From assembly GCF_000003815.2 (NCBI RefSeq), contig NC_049984.1:21258864-21322863 (forward strand): a stretch of DNA of 64,000 nucleotides, read 5' to 3'. Made by a program: the position numbers and the translations under genes. The stretch comes from Branchiostoma floridae (lineage: Eukaryota; Chordata; Leptocardii; Amphioxiformes; Branchiostomatidae). Below the pieces are notes generated by a model. That model was not told the DNA's origin and searched no databases. It worked only from the letters and a program-made list of their open reading frames with translations. This document shows, piece after piece, positions 10,558 through 22,200 of this stretch. Within the stretch, counting starts at the first letter, position 1; every line of letters starts with the position of its first letter.

Positions 10558-10917
10558 CCGGTATAACCGGCCTTCGGCGCAAGACACCAGCTTCTGTATC
10601 TGTATCTATGTAGCCGGTATAACCGGCCTTCGACGTAACACACCAGCTTCTGTATCTGTATCTCTGTAGCCGGTATAACCGGCCTTCGACGTAACACACC
10701 AGCTTCTGTATCTGTATCTATATAGCCGGTATAACCGGCCTTCGACGTAACACACCAGCTTCTGTATCTGTATCTAATATAACCGGCCTTCGACGTAACA
10801 CACCAGCTTCTGTATCTGTATCTATATAGCCGGTATAACCGGCCTTCGACGTAACACACCAGCTTCTGTATCTGTATCTATATAGCCGATTTAACCGGCC
10901 TTCGCCGTAACACACTT
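10555..10917. repeat. 56-bp tandem array, seven copies
   Basis: Units begin TAGCCGGTATAACCGG at 10555, 10611, 10667, 10723, 10827 and 10883; one unit near 10775 is shortened. Each unit holds the palindrome CCGGTATAACCGG, then CCTTCGACGTAACACACCAG and TCTGTATCTGTATC. Minus-strand open frames here are artefacts. Confidence 0.95.
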
Positions 10918-12332
10918 GCTAATACAGTTGGTAGCGTAAGGTGTTGTGATTAGTTAATTGTAATGATGTAATATTTAGGCAGAAGAATCCGTCAGGGGTT
11001 ATTTCAGTGATACTTGGAGGCGTTTTCTGTGTTTCGACGGCGCTGCACGCTTTCTTTACACTGCCCTCCCACTGATGTGTTTCATAATCATTACCTGCAT
11101 GAAAAATGGAGGTATAGTTTTGCTTCCTTGTCTCTCTGTGTGTGCGCGAATCCAAAGCAATAACTTAATCGTCAATCTGCCGTTCGGAGGAAAAATTCAA
11201 GTGCTCTGATTAGGGGGCTATCTGCAGACTAACCGTATAAAGTCTGTCGTAGTCTAGTACTACTCATGGTCCTGCGAGACCGACGAGTGCCTTAACTTAC
11301 TTAGTTTAGTTTGATGATAGTTAGGGTTGCATTTAAGGGCAAGTTAATATGCATGGTTTGAAGGTTTGATTCTTGAGATAACGACAACGTCGTTTTCCTC
11401 CACTTTCACCCGGAATTACAGGCATTAATGGCATACACTGGAACTGTTCAGCCTCACCCATAGAACAACCAACAGCGATCCGAACATCAGTTCATACGCA
11501 GTTCATACGCGAGCTGACCATGCCTTATAAAGGTAAAGCTGCAACCCAGAGCGGACAGGGAAAGGGCACTATTCAACCAAACAGCGATACATTATATATA
11601 ACTGCTATTTTCTGTCATGAATGAAATCTTATGTTACCTGGAATTTTTTTTTCAAAATTACATACGCATTTGATCACGTCAGCGGTCAAAATCCAAGATG
11701 GCGGGCCATACGACCAGATCAAGAAAAACTAGCACATTCTGGAATATTTTCATGAAAAATGTTTAAAAAAATGTTTTAGTCTATTTTCGTGGTCTTGGGC
11801 GATTATTTGTTGCAAAAACGTATTTTCTCATTTTCAAGGCTGTGGATATAAGATGGTGGAGCCCAACTGGTATCTCAAATATGCATGACCTCATTTTATG
11901 GCAACACAAGTCGTAACAAACATTGTTATTCTGTTATCTGTACTTGCTGTTAGGTTTTTTTGCATACCTTGAAGTTTTCTGGTAATACCCCTTTTTCATG
12001 GTTCCAGCCAATACAATCAAAAATGATGACGTCATAAATACGTCATATCATGTCATAATAGCGTAAAATTTCCAAACGTCTTTGTGACATATTATGTCTA
12101 TTCTCTGACAATTTCGTGGCCATACAATAAGTCGTTTAAGAATTAAAGGAGGGTGTGCCTTAAAAGCCCCTTCCCCCGTCCAGGATTGACCAAAAAAAGC
12201 CTTGTCTGAATAGGGTTAATGGATATATTATTGTTCATATCATATTGTATTTCGATTTGATAAAATCTTGAAGCGACTGTTTTCCTAAATCCATACCGTC
12301 GACCCCATTTCAATTTTGAAATTTTCCTCCAG
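10918..12332. other. Non-coding stretch upstream of the lectin gene
   Basis: No first exon for the C-type lectin gene could be recognised. A phrase near 11210-11245 (GATTAGGGGGCTATCT, then GACTAACCGTA) recurs in variant form near 50740, so part of it is repetitive. Confidence 0.35.
11640..12219 (-). mobile_element. piggyBac-type non-autonomous element, right end clear
   Basis: The right end reads GAATAGGG then TTAA (12216-12219), identical in form to the ends at 43943 and 41893. Internal landmarks of the same family are present: a C-run followed by GTCCAGGATTGACC, AAGATGGCGG, and GACGTCAT motifs. The left end was not found. Confidence 0.55.
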
Positions 12333-12419
12333 GCACCACACATATGCAGCAGACTGATTGGAAGGCACGTGCGCACGCCGCTGCGAGGGTACCCAACCCT
12401 ATGTACGCCTCCAGAGCAG
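12333..12419 (+). CDS. Type II C-type lectin gene, cytoplasmic tail exon with NPxY motif
   Basis: A pyrimidine-rich acceptor (TTTTCCTCCAG) precedes 12333, and a GTAAAA donor follows 12419. The 87-nt exon starts and ends in phase 1 and encodes a basic tail that includes VPNPMYAS, an NPxY internalisation or PTB-binding motif. The last base joins the first two bases of the exon at 13273 to give Glu, keeping the frame. An ATG at 12344 could be the start, but the acceptor and open frame before it argue for an internal exon, with the true first exon upstream and unidentified. In the minus-strand gene an NPTY motif sits in the same place, just before the transmembrane exon. Confidence 0.6.
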
Positions 12420-13272
12420 GTAAAACTTTTCATTCCTGAGTGGGGTTCGTCGCGCGATTGCTGTACGATAAACTTATTACGTTCTGAGTCGCGAAGCCTT
12501 AACAGTCTTGTTACGAAAGGACTGTCTTAAATGCCTGTCGGTGGTCGGTTCTGTCATAAACTGCCAGATAACTCTACGACTTCAAAATCGTAAGACAAAC
12601 TTGTGACACATGTGACATCGTGATATCTCGCTGACACTAACTCGACTGCAATACAGAAACATCTGATTTCTTAAGCAATTCTTTCGACGTCATCTTAAAT
12701 AATCAAACTACAACAAACGGGTCAAAAACGTCAAAGAGCACATCATGCAATAAAAAAAAATTTCTTTTGGCAAACTGCTTCGTTTCAAGGACAATGTTTA
12801 GTTACAAGGCGTAAAAAGTGATCCGTAGCAATATTGTTTAGTTACTTTAAGAGACAGTCATAATTCTGATATCGACAAGATCGGTTAGCCATCTGCTTGT
12901 TAAAGAAAACAGAAATAAATAATATATTATTCGATAAAAAGATTGTTTTCTGAATTCACCTGTAATGTCCGTGATGCTGATCTTATAAATCTACGCGCGG
13001 GTTCTTTCACTAATTAAAGAATTTCCTTAGAATTACTAACGGTTATAATTCCATTTATTGTGTAATTTAATGTACTGTGTGTTATTTTCGACTTGCCTAT
13101 TCTGAATGAAAGTTAAGCTATAGACGTAATTTCAGCACGAAATTTACGGTCCTTGACAAAGACTGAGTTTGGACAGTCAAAACTGTCGTGTTGCATTTTT
13201 GTGCTGGAAATCAATAAAGTTCATTGTTTAAAAAAAGCAGTACTTGTTTTAAATCCTCTTGTTTTCTAACAG

Positions 13273-13418
13273 AACGCACGTATCCGGGTGGAGCAAGTGG
13301 CCGCCGTTCTCTCTGTAGCTTCTTCCGCTCCCAGCTTACCTACATGGCCACGGGCATTGCCGTGCTGCTAAGCCTGGTGGCTATTGCACTTTCCACCCTG
13401 GGGTTCATCAACAATGGG
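13273..13418 (+). CDS. Type II C-type lectin gene, transmembrane exon
   Basis: The exon is bounded by the acceptor TTTTCTAACAG and the donor GTAAGC; it enters in phase 1 and leaves in phase 0. It encodes a basic, Gly/Ser-rich juxtamembrane part with RR, then a hydrophobic helix (about 23 residues: YMATGIAVLLSLVAIALSTL), then FINNG. Positive charge before the helix and a lectin domain after it predict a type II (N-terminus inside) plasma-membrane protein. Confidence 0.85.
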
Positions 13419-13539
13419 GTAAGCGCTCTCGTATTATAAAGGCCTTTTGTAAAGCAATTTTCCGACACTGCCGTTATTCTGTTTAATAAGTCCATCAAAC
13501 CATAACTTCCTGCTTTTTCATCTTGCTTTTTCCTTGAAG

Positions 13540-13747
13540 CGCGACCAAGACGTCATGTCCGCCACTTTTGACGCCTTGAAGCGCGACCAAGACGATATGA
13601 GCCAAATGTCGACCACTGTTGACGCCTTGAAGCGCGTCCAAGACGTCATGTCCGCAACTTTTGACGTCTTGAAGCGCGACCTGGACAAGGAGCGGAACCG
13701 AACCGCCGCCTTGGAGAGGCGTCTTCATGAGATGAGTAATTCGCCAG
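13540..13747 (+). CDS. Type II C-type lectin gene, coiled-coil stalk exon
   Basis: The exon lies between the acceptor TTCCTTGAAG and the donor GTAGGT, phase 0 in and phase 1 out, 69 codons. It is built from three or four near repeats of a D(A/V)LKRDQDVMSATF-type unit with heptad spacing, then KERNRTAALERRLHEM, a classical coiled coil. Such stalks hold the lectin heads away from the membrane as oligomers. The internal repeats suggest recent duplication. A 4.9 kb intron full of transposons follows. Confidence 0.85.
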
Positions 13748-14389
13748 GTAGGTTGTTTTTTTAGCTTTCAAATGTACCAGTAGTAATGGTAACATCATTA
13801 GTATAATAGCAGGAAAATTTTGACCATCATTACTTCAATAAATGATACTATTTACCTTATTAATAATTCCTACACTGCACGAAATGACTTGGGATCCTGA
13901 CGAATGCGTACAGGGTTTTCTTCGTATTTTGGGCGAATACAAGCGAATGCAGATGAATCCGACAACAAATTCGTAACAAATCCGAACATCGGAAACGGTT
14001 ATTCGGACACTGAAAACGACAAATATCCGAAAATACGGATTTGCGACAAATACGGTACCGTATTTTTTCTGTATTTTTGTGAATCTGTAATAGATCCGAA
14101 CATCGGATTCCGTTATTCGGAACCTCAAATCCGACAAAATCCGAAAAGAAGGATTTTTTATATATACGGAGCCGTATTCCGTCTGTACTTTTGTAGTTTT
14201 GGTGGATCCGACAAGGAATCCGTAACAAATCCGAACATGGGAAACCGTTATTCGGAACCCCATTACGACGAAATTCGAAAATAAGGATTTTAAACGGATA
14301 CGGAACCGCATTCTTTCCGTATTTTTGTGATCGAACATCGGATCCCTTTATTCGGAACCTTCGGAACCAAATCAGACAAAAAAAAACAA

Positions 14390-16219
14390 CTAGAGTTCGG
14401 CGACCCCATACCTCCATGAATATTAAGAGCTTTTGTTAATTTCATGCAGATGACTTAACATCAACATGATTTATGCATGGTGTTGTTCATCATTGAAGAA
14501 CATAAAGTACACATGTCATAAGTAAAATTCCCAATTCAGATCATTAGTCATTAAGTTGTTTTGCATTTTTTGCATAAATTATGCAATAAGTTTCTCAAAT
14601 GCATATTTCATATCTGCATATGTTCCACCGATTGCAATTAACAAGTGTTACATTTATCGAAGTGCAGTTATTGCAAACAATGGAATTATACAATTTCCTC
14701 ATTAATTATACAAATTAAGTCCTTATTTGCATAAAATGCATATTATTATGAACATCTTTGCCCAAGCTACCTGCATACCTAAAATGCAGGCAATCCGTCC
14801 TTCCTTTCTGCAGTTATCCTCTTTGGAGTGTCTTGACAAAAACGCCCCTGCAGTTCCACAATTAAATGTTAGGGGGCTGAAACTTACCCCACTGTGTCAT
14901 AACGCTAAAAGCTATCTACCACCCAAATGTCTCGACCATATCACGTCCGGGACAAGATATACATCGAAAAAACGGCTATGATAGAATATTCTCATTAATT
15001 ATGCAAATGTATTCCTAATTTGCATAATATTTATCTTGTACAACATTGCCTAAGGTACCTACATACCAAAAATCATGCAAATCCGTTGTTCCCTTCTTGA
15101 GTTATCCTCGTCAGAAGTTTTGGACAAAAATGCCCCTGCTATCCCAAAACTAGACGCCAGGGAGCCCAAACTTATTCATTTCTTTTTGAGCACAAGAGCT
15201 ATCTAACACCCAAAAATCGTGACCATAGCATGTTCAGAACACCGAGATAGCAAACCGGAAGTTACACTGCAGTACCAAGGAAAGCCGCTAGGGGGCCCAA
15301 AATCTAATCATTTCTAGCTTTTGTCAAACACCACCAACACACTAAGTATGAAACCAATTCACCCTGCCGTTCTTGAGTTATCTTGTTTACACACAGACAC
15401 ACAGATACACAGACAAACACAGGGTAAACAAGAGTTCGGAGACCTCATAATTCCATGAAATATTCTGATTATGCAAATGACTTTCACATCAGCATAATTT
15501 ATGCTTGCTTATGTACACATTTAACTAACGTACACAGGTCACAGTGTTGACAGACCAATCATTTACTACACGTACTAAGAAAAATTAGGACACTTTCAAA
15601 TGCATTATGCAAATTAGTGACTTATTTGCATAATTAGTATCTGCTTAACTTCCGTCTGCCACAAACTACATATGTAACATGTATTTGAGTGATATATTGG
15701 AAAACACTGTAAAAATAGATTTTCCTCATTAAGTATGCAAATGAAGTCCAAATTTGCATAATTTTGATTTCATCATGTACATCTTTGCCACATGTACCTG
15801 CATACCAAATATCATGGAAATCCATCATTCCTATGTTGCGTTATGCTTCTTGGAAGATTTTGACAAAAATGCTCCTGCAGTTCCAGAGCAAGCTGCTAGG
15901 GGGTCCAAACATACACCACTTCTTCCTTACATCAAAAGCTATCTGCCACCAAGAAATCAAGACCATAGCATGTCCAGATGAAAAGATACAAAAAATCGAA
16001 GTTCTGCTGCAGTACCAAGGTCACACACCAGGGGGCCCAAAATTGACCTTGACCTTCGTCTTCCCAACCCCTACCCACATACTAAATATCATCGTAGTCC
16101 ATCAAGAGGTTCTCAAGTTATGATGTCCACAAATATGCGGACACACAGACACACCAAAAACTATACCTCCATTTTTTCATGGAGGTAAATATAACCTCTT
16201 TGACATTTCATGGAGGTAA
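14390..16219 (+). repeat. 1.8-kb dispersed repeat (family A), nested copy
   Basis: It starts CTAGAGTTCGGCGACC; the same start recurs at 63551. Just inside each end lie ACCTCCATGAA and TTCATGGAGGT, an inverted pair. The inside has repeated phrases ending in GGGGGCCC, a CACAGACACACAGATACACA tract, and many ATGCAAAT/ATTTGCAT words. Fragments of the same family lie at 31570-31960, 32755-33720 and 34850-36110. It interrupts the CACTA-like element. No coding capacity was seen. Confidence 0.75.
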
Positions 16220-17640
16220 CAAGGATTTCGACAGATAAGGAGCAGTATTCTGTCTGTATTTTTGGTGGATAAGACAAGGAGTCCGTAACATATTCGAACA
16301 TCGGAAACCGTTATTCGGAACCTCCGACAAAACATATCTACCACAGATGTTGTCAGATTCCACAGTCAACTTTCCAGAATCTATAACATATTCTGACCAA
16401 GATTATTCCATTTGCCACAAGTACGTACGGATACAACACGCAAACGTTGATACAATGGTTTGTTATTCATACGTACTTTATCACACAAAATTCACCGATA
16501 CCCCATACAAAATTGTTCAATGCTATGAAGTTGGAGAAAGTCTTTCAACAATATCTGTATTTGTCAACTCATTTCATAATTAAACATTTCCAAGTTCACA
16601 AACAATCCAATTGAATTCTATTCTGATTCATAAGTTATGTGGCTAAGTAATCAATTTCCTTTTGGGCAGGCTGAGGGGCATCCACATATAGGGGCTTAAA
16701 GTAACACTTATATATACACGTTAATGCATTGGAGTTGTGTAGTACAATGTATTTCGCAAACATTGTAAAATGCATCACCATTATCACCACCATGATGCAA
16801 TATCTAATGCTGTATAGTGTAATTGGACTAAAATACAATTTCCTGCACATTCTATGTGACGTGAAGTCATTGACTTTGTAGTCAGATCTTAGTCTAACAA
16901 TTACAATAATCTTTTTACACATTTTTAGATACATAGAAAATAGAAACCTTGTACGCTTCGGCAAAACTCTGAACATTCATGGCATATAACATGTTAAGCT
17001 AAAGTGTTCTTTGCTCTGGAATTGCATATGTATAGTCGCCCTCCCCCATCCTACGATTACCATCTGAGTTCAAGTTTTTCTGAATCCTTGTTTCCAGCAA
17101 TATCCTCACAACTTGTGCTGCATTTTTGAAGGAGGCATCTGAAGGGAAACAATGAGACAAATTAGAAGACACATCGGATGTTTACATTTGTCAAACATAA
17201 ATCTGGGCATCCATAGATTGAATACATATGAATCATATTTCGAACTTGAACATGATATTGATCAAACAGATGTAACGTTAACTGAATACACGCTACTGCT
17301 TCTAGCTCAGTATATACACAAACTGTAAGACCTTTGTGATACACTGAATACTTGTGAAATTTTCCTAGCCCATTCTTCTACAAGATCACTAATTATATAC
17401 CACTCAGCTCTTTGTTCTTTCGTATCTTAAACCTGACATGAATACCTGTTGACCATTGGCCATTATGAAGAAGTTGCAAGTTATAAAGTTTCTCACAGTG
17501 GAGGTAGGCAGGTTAGTTTGAGGCTTTAAACTATGTCATATCATGATATGTCAGTAACAAAATACGAACCTAGCTATAGTTTTGTCAGAAATTGGAACTT
17601 TATAATATGATTTGTACTTACCAAAGGACGGTCCTGCTTA

Positions 17641-17874
17641 ATGTCGAATCGACTTCCCTGTCAGTTGTACAATGAGGGAGGGGGCGACGAAGATTACATA
17701 TACATCGACGAAGAAGCAACGTCACTATTCCTCGCGTTCGAGTTTACACCACTCCAAATCACTATTGTAGACTCCGGTGATGCCATGTACAGCATAGAGA
17801 GCGATGAAACGCCTTTCATATCTGTGTCGCACCCCGAACCAACGGTTTCTGTCGCCCACTTAGCACGCCGGTAA
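17641..17874 (+). other. Small acidic open frame inside the intron element
   Basis: The 77-codon frame contains an acidic DEDYIYIDEE stretch and ends in LARR just where the CGGATTT repeats begin. No splice context or homology is visible; it may be chance or a fragment of the surrounding element. Confidence 0.12.
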
Positions 17875-18697
17875 TTCAGGAATGCGGGTTTCGGATTTGC
17901 GTCGTTTTCGTCGGAAAGGCCCCCTTGTGGCCAATGTCATTTTTACATTCCGATTGTTGGATTTTGTACGGATCTGCCAAAGTGTCCACTGGAGCGGTGC
18001 TTTGTGGGTAATTCTGAAATCCGTGAAAATCCCGGTTCTCGTATTTCTACGGATTCTGTGAAGGTAGGAATCTGATGAATTCCGGCGGTCGGATTTGCTG
18101 CGATTCCTGATTGCACTTATCAAAAATCGTTGTAACTAAATATTAATAGTGCGGTGTACTGTTGTTAATTATATATAATGTGAAACTTCCCATCAAAATC
18201 ACAGATTTACCCAAATACGCCGCCGTATCTGTCAGGATTCGAGGAAACTCGTATCCGAGACGTATACGGCACTGAAATCGGTCGGATTTGCGGTGCATCG
18301 TCGTATACGAGTAAGGATCATGGATTTGTCCGGATTCGCTCGGAAACGTTCCGTGTTCGCCATGTCGCCCGATTTCGGATTCGTCGTATTCAGCAGCATT
18401 CCAGGTGATTTCGTGCAGTGCTATGCCTACGGAATTTTTAGCATTAATGAAGCGTACGCGTGAGTCATTCAATTGTATCTTATTCTCTTCATTACTACTT
18501 CATGTGCAAATAGGACTGTTGTTATGTCTTACGTAGTGTTTCACTAACTCACATCATCCTTGTATTGAAAATAAAAACTACTGAGACACATGGCTTGATG
18601 CAGTAACTGTAATGGCTTGTCAGTGATGGAATTCTGAAAGATTTTCAATATCACCAATATCTTTCCCTGGGCGTATTGCTGACTCGCTGTTTTCCAG

Positions 18698-19081
18698 CAT
18701 CTTGTCCTAACGGGTATACAACTTGGAGTGGAATCTGCTACAAGGCCTTCAACACAGAGAAGACCTTCAGCGATGCGGCCGCGGCCTGTGGTGAAGACGG
18801 CGGCACCCTCGCCATGTCCCGAGACGCTGAGACCAACGCCTTCCTGCTCTCCCTGCACAATGCCGTGAGCAATGGTCCCTTCTGGTTCGGCCTGCACGAT
18901 CAGCGCGAAGAGGGAAGCTTTGAGTGGGTGGATGGTTCTGCACTTGGGACGTACAACTTCTGGGGTCCAAGACAACCAAACGACTATGGCGGCAGCGAAG
19001 ATTGCGTTGTTTACTCGAACGACATGTGGCACGACTTCCCATGCGACTATAGGGGTCGCTTCATATGCCAGGCTGTTCCAG
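18698..19081 (+). CDS. Type II C-type lectin gene, C-type lectin domain exon
   Basis: The exon runs from the acceptor TGTTTTCCAG to the donor GTACTG, phase 1 in and phase 1 out, so it joins both neighbours in frame. It encodes one complete long-form C-type lectin domain of about 125 residues with six cysteines: SCPNGY, GICYKAF, AACG, EDCVV, FPC and FICQ. Also present are the WFGL core, a QPN tripeptide at the EPN/QPD position and MWHDF near the WND position. QPN with WHD keeps several calcium and sugar-binding side chains, but specificity cannot be assigned. The domain faces outside the cell. Confidence 0.95.
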
Positions 19082-19242
19082 GTACTGGCTCTTACAGTCC
19101 AATTTCCTGACACCCTTCCATCTTTTAAACATGCCACAATTATACATCTGAATAAGTGCGTTAGACCATCGATGCTCTTGTTGTAAACCATGTCAAAACA
19201 CATCACTCTTCATCTCACATGACTCCTTTTCATGTTTTTCAG

Positions 19243-19253
19243 GACGTTTATAG
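19243..19253 (+). CDS. Type II C-type lectin gene, terminal micro-exon with stop
   Basis: After the acceptor CATGTTTTTCAG, the bases complete a Gly codon and add Arg, Leu and TAG (19251-19253). The phase matches the donor at 19082. The 3' UTR follows; no nearby AATAAA was found (the first candidate is near 19908). Confidence 0.7.
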
Positions 19254-22200
19254 GCGACAGGCGGAACTCTCACCGCCACTGTACAGCGGCTCTCCCGTCA
19301 TCCGCAGTAAAACTGACCAGCAAAACATGAACGTAACCTGGAGTTATAGCAACAGATGAAATAGTGAATGGGCGCCAAAGCAATGGTAGACGCGCATTCG
19401 TTTCCATATATGTAAAGAAATCACATATGTTTTTGCGTTAGCCAGGAGTTCTTTTACATGTAGAACGCTCTAGAAATGGAAAAGCTTCTAGTTCGACCGC
19501 TGTAAGTTTCTTGTGCAATTCGTACAAAATGCTGAACAGACAGGACAAACAAATTTAAGAGTTATTGCAGGAGAAAACCAGGCAAAACCAGGCAGAGGTC
19601 GGAAGATGGGGGTCGGCCAAATCAACTCAAACTTTTTATGTGGGATACGTATGGGGAACTATGAACAGCCATATGATTAAAACCCTCCAGCTATTTTACG
19701 TTATGGCGTTCTGGGGGCCCCCTCTAAGACCCTCCAAAATCAAACTATTGATGACAGAAAATTACTAAAATTGCGATGGCTATTCTGATTAAGATATGAC
19801 AAAACGTTTTATATTCCCATAGTTCATGTGTTCTTACGTTTTACTGACAAAAATTTGAAGATGAAGTATTGAAATTAAGAGGGTGTTACAGGGGGTTACC
19901 GGAACCAATAAAAACACGATTTTCAACTCTCTGAATTTCTGTGATCTTTAAGGGGCTGGTTCTCCGACACCCAGCAATTTAACTGAATGGTTTTACCTTT
20001 ACTGGAGAGAGAAATATCTACTAATTGAAAATCAAGCGTCGTCTAATTGGGCCATGTATACCACGAGCCGTGAGCGGGGGTCTTTATGGGGATTTTCCAG
20101 CTTTTTGACTACGTTAAAACAGGTAATAGCTGCTCACTATGGGGTAATGAACGGCAACATTTTGGTGTTCCTGTGTAGGATCACTGCTTAATTCTCAAAA
20201 ATGCTTCAACTAATTGCAAGTAATTATTGGGGCTCTGTATGGGGGATATAAGGCTACTTGAAAATGAATTATGCTGGTTTTACCCGCATTTGTTGCTCTG
20301 TAAATGCTCAATATTGGGTCATTTATTTGAGTTTATGTATAGGAACAATTCTAAACTGTCAAAAAAAGCTATAATTAATTACTGCTATTTATTTGGGCTC
20401 TGTATGGGGCATATAAGGATATGTGAAATGAAATTAAGCTGCTTTTACACATCTCAGTATCTCTAAGACGTCAATTAGTATAAGTCCCTTACAAAGTCTG
20501 CTTTCCCCATATGATACATAATAAAAAAGGATCTACATGGGGGTTATCAGTATACTCCACATACTATTTACTGCACTGCAGGCAACATGGGTGACCGCAT
20601 ACTATGATAGGCAATCTACAACATAGAAACATGACCCTAACAAAGAATTTTAGCTATTAACAAAATACGACGTGCAAAAGTATACCAATGGTTTGTTAGT
20701 ATGCCTGACTGTTCATTTATTCATCACCATAAGGACAGACTAGAAACATTAAGTCTATGAGAAACCTACATATAGAAACCTATTACAATGGAGCATACTG
20801 TCTGCAAAATACACAAACCCACTGTTGAAATGCATATTCACAAATGCACACGTTCAGTTTTCTTAGTACAATAAGCTGGATCTGATGTAATTTTTTACCT
20901 GCAAAGGGTAAGAGACTACGATTGTGGCTAGGCCTAAAATTCATATGTTTGGTACAGAGTTTCTACACTGTTGTAAAAATCATGTTACAAAACTTTGTCA
21001 AATTACAAAAAAATCAACTTGCACATGTACATGTGGATAAGATGTTCTCTAATGCCTGTATGAAAGAGACTTTCCTTGTCATCGAACCTGTAATGGGTAG
21101 ATGGAAATGATCTGATATGACTTCAATTGCTTTAGCTTTATTGATTTGAGACCTTTGGTTATAGCCAGTTTTCCCAAGCTTATGTCTTCTAACATGACAG
21201 GATGGCTGTAGTCAATACTTTTAGTAGCGTTAAATTAAAGTATACACTGTCTTTCGCAGCGCCTGCATGCCACTCGCTTTCCTCATCCATCGCTTCCATG
21301 CCAGTGACCACAGATTCTGTGCTTTCTTGCTGTCTTTGTGCTGCTGAAAGTCTTGCAAAATAACTTGCTGGGCTGGAACAACCGCTTGCCATCAGATTTC
21401 CTAACGTGCTGTGCACATCTCGTGGGCCACTTGCACAGCACCAGCTTTCTGCCCAGACGTAGCCCCCCGATTGAAAATGTCAGTCAGATTGCAAATCCAG
21501 CTAAAGTCGGTTCAAAGCACACATTTCACGTCCTTAAATCTACAACATTTTGATGTGTTTCTTTCAACTATCTCAAAAAAAAAGTTTTGTTTCACCTTTA
21601 TGTTTGCAGGCTAAGAAGATAGAAAAATTGAACCGAAATCGTGATTACGGATTACTTTGCCCACACTCAGACTTGCTCAAGGATGATTAGATCCGGTTGA
21701 AGCCGGTTGAAGTTCCCATTTCATGTCTTAATCCTACAACATTTTATTGCATACCTTTCAACTAAGCCAAACAAGAAATGAAATGAAGGTTTTTCTTTTA
21801 TTCTAATGTTTGCTGGCAAAGAAGGTAGACAAAATTGAAATATTCTTTGAAATACAAATGACATTGTCTTCCTCCACACACTTGCTGAAGCTATTTACAC
21901 AGAAAATCATCTTCGCATGCAATGAGGCGGGGTGAGGGGCAGAAGATCCACGCAAGTCTCGACCTAGTCCCCCCAACTCTCGCGAGGACTACTAAGGTCA
22001 CTCCGTGATCAAGATGGACTGATAGCCATCGAATATTTGGATGTGTTTACCTTTAAAATGCAGTCACTGATTGATGGAAATTCTATTAACTGTGTACATA
22101 CGTGACTGATGAATCTCTTCAACGATACAGAAAATCATGTTTTGACTAATGGAAGGTACCAAAGTAGTTGTGTCCGCAGTGCATTCCGGCGGCTTTTGTC

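Larger units (their letters stand above)
13873..18420. mobile_element. CACTA (EnSpm)-like non-autonomous element in a lectin-gene intron
   Basis: The left end CACTGCACGAAAT (13873-13885) and right end ATTTCGTGCAGTG (18408-18420) are inverted, with similarity continuing about 35 bases inward. Both ends are flanked by the trinucleotide CTA, matching the 3-base duplication of CACTA elements. Inside each end are dense repeats of ATCCGAAC, CGGAACC and GGATTT words (13890-14390, 16220-16330, 17880-18400), resembling the subterminal repeats of that superfamily. No transposase is visible. Confidence 0.5.

Noticed and set aside
10545-10915. Minus-strand frames with a repeated SWCVTSKAGY phrase
   Set aside because: Translations of the 56-bp array.
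13190-13240. AATAAA followed by an A-run as the 3' end of an upstream gene
   Set aside because: It lies about 60 bases before the lectin transmembrane exon, inside what must be its intron; a chance match or a retroposed fragment is more likely.
13835-14417. Frames of 126-185 codons on both strands
   Set aside because: Translations of the ATCCGAAC-type subterminal repeats of the CACTA-like element.
18544-19206. A 220-codon minus-strand frame over the C-type lectin exon
   Set aside because: It is antisense to a complete six-cysteine lectin domain with good splice sites.
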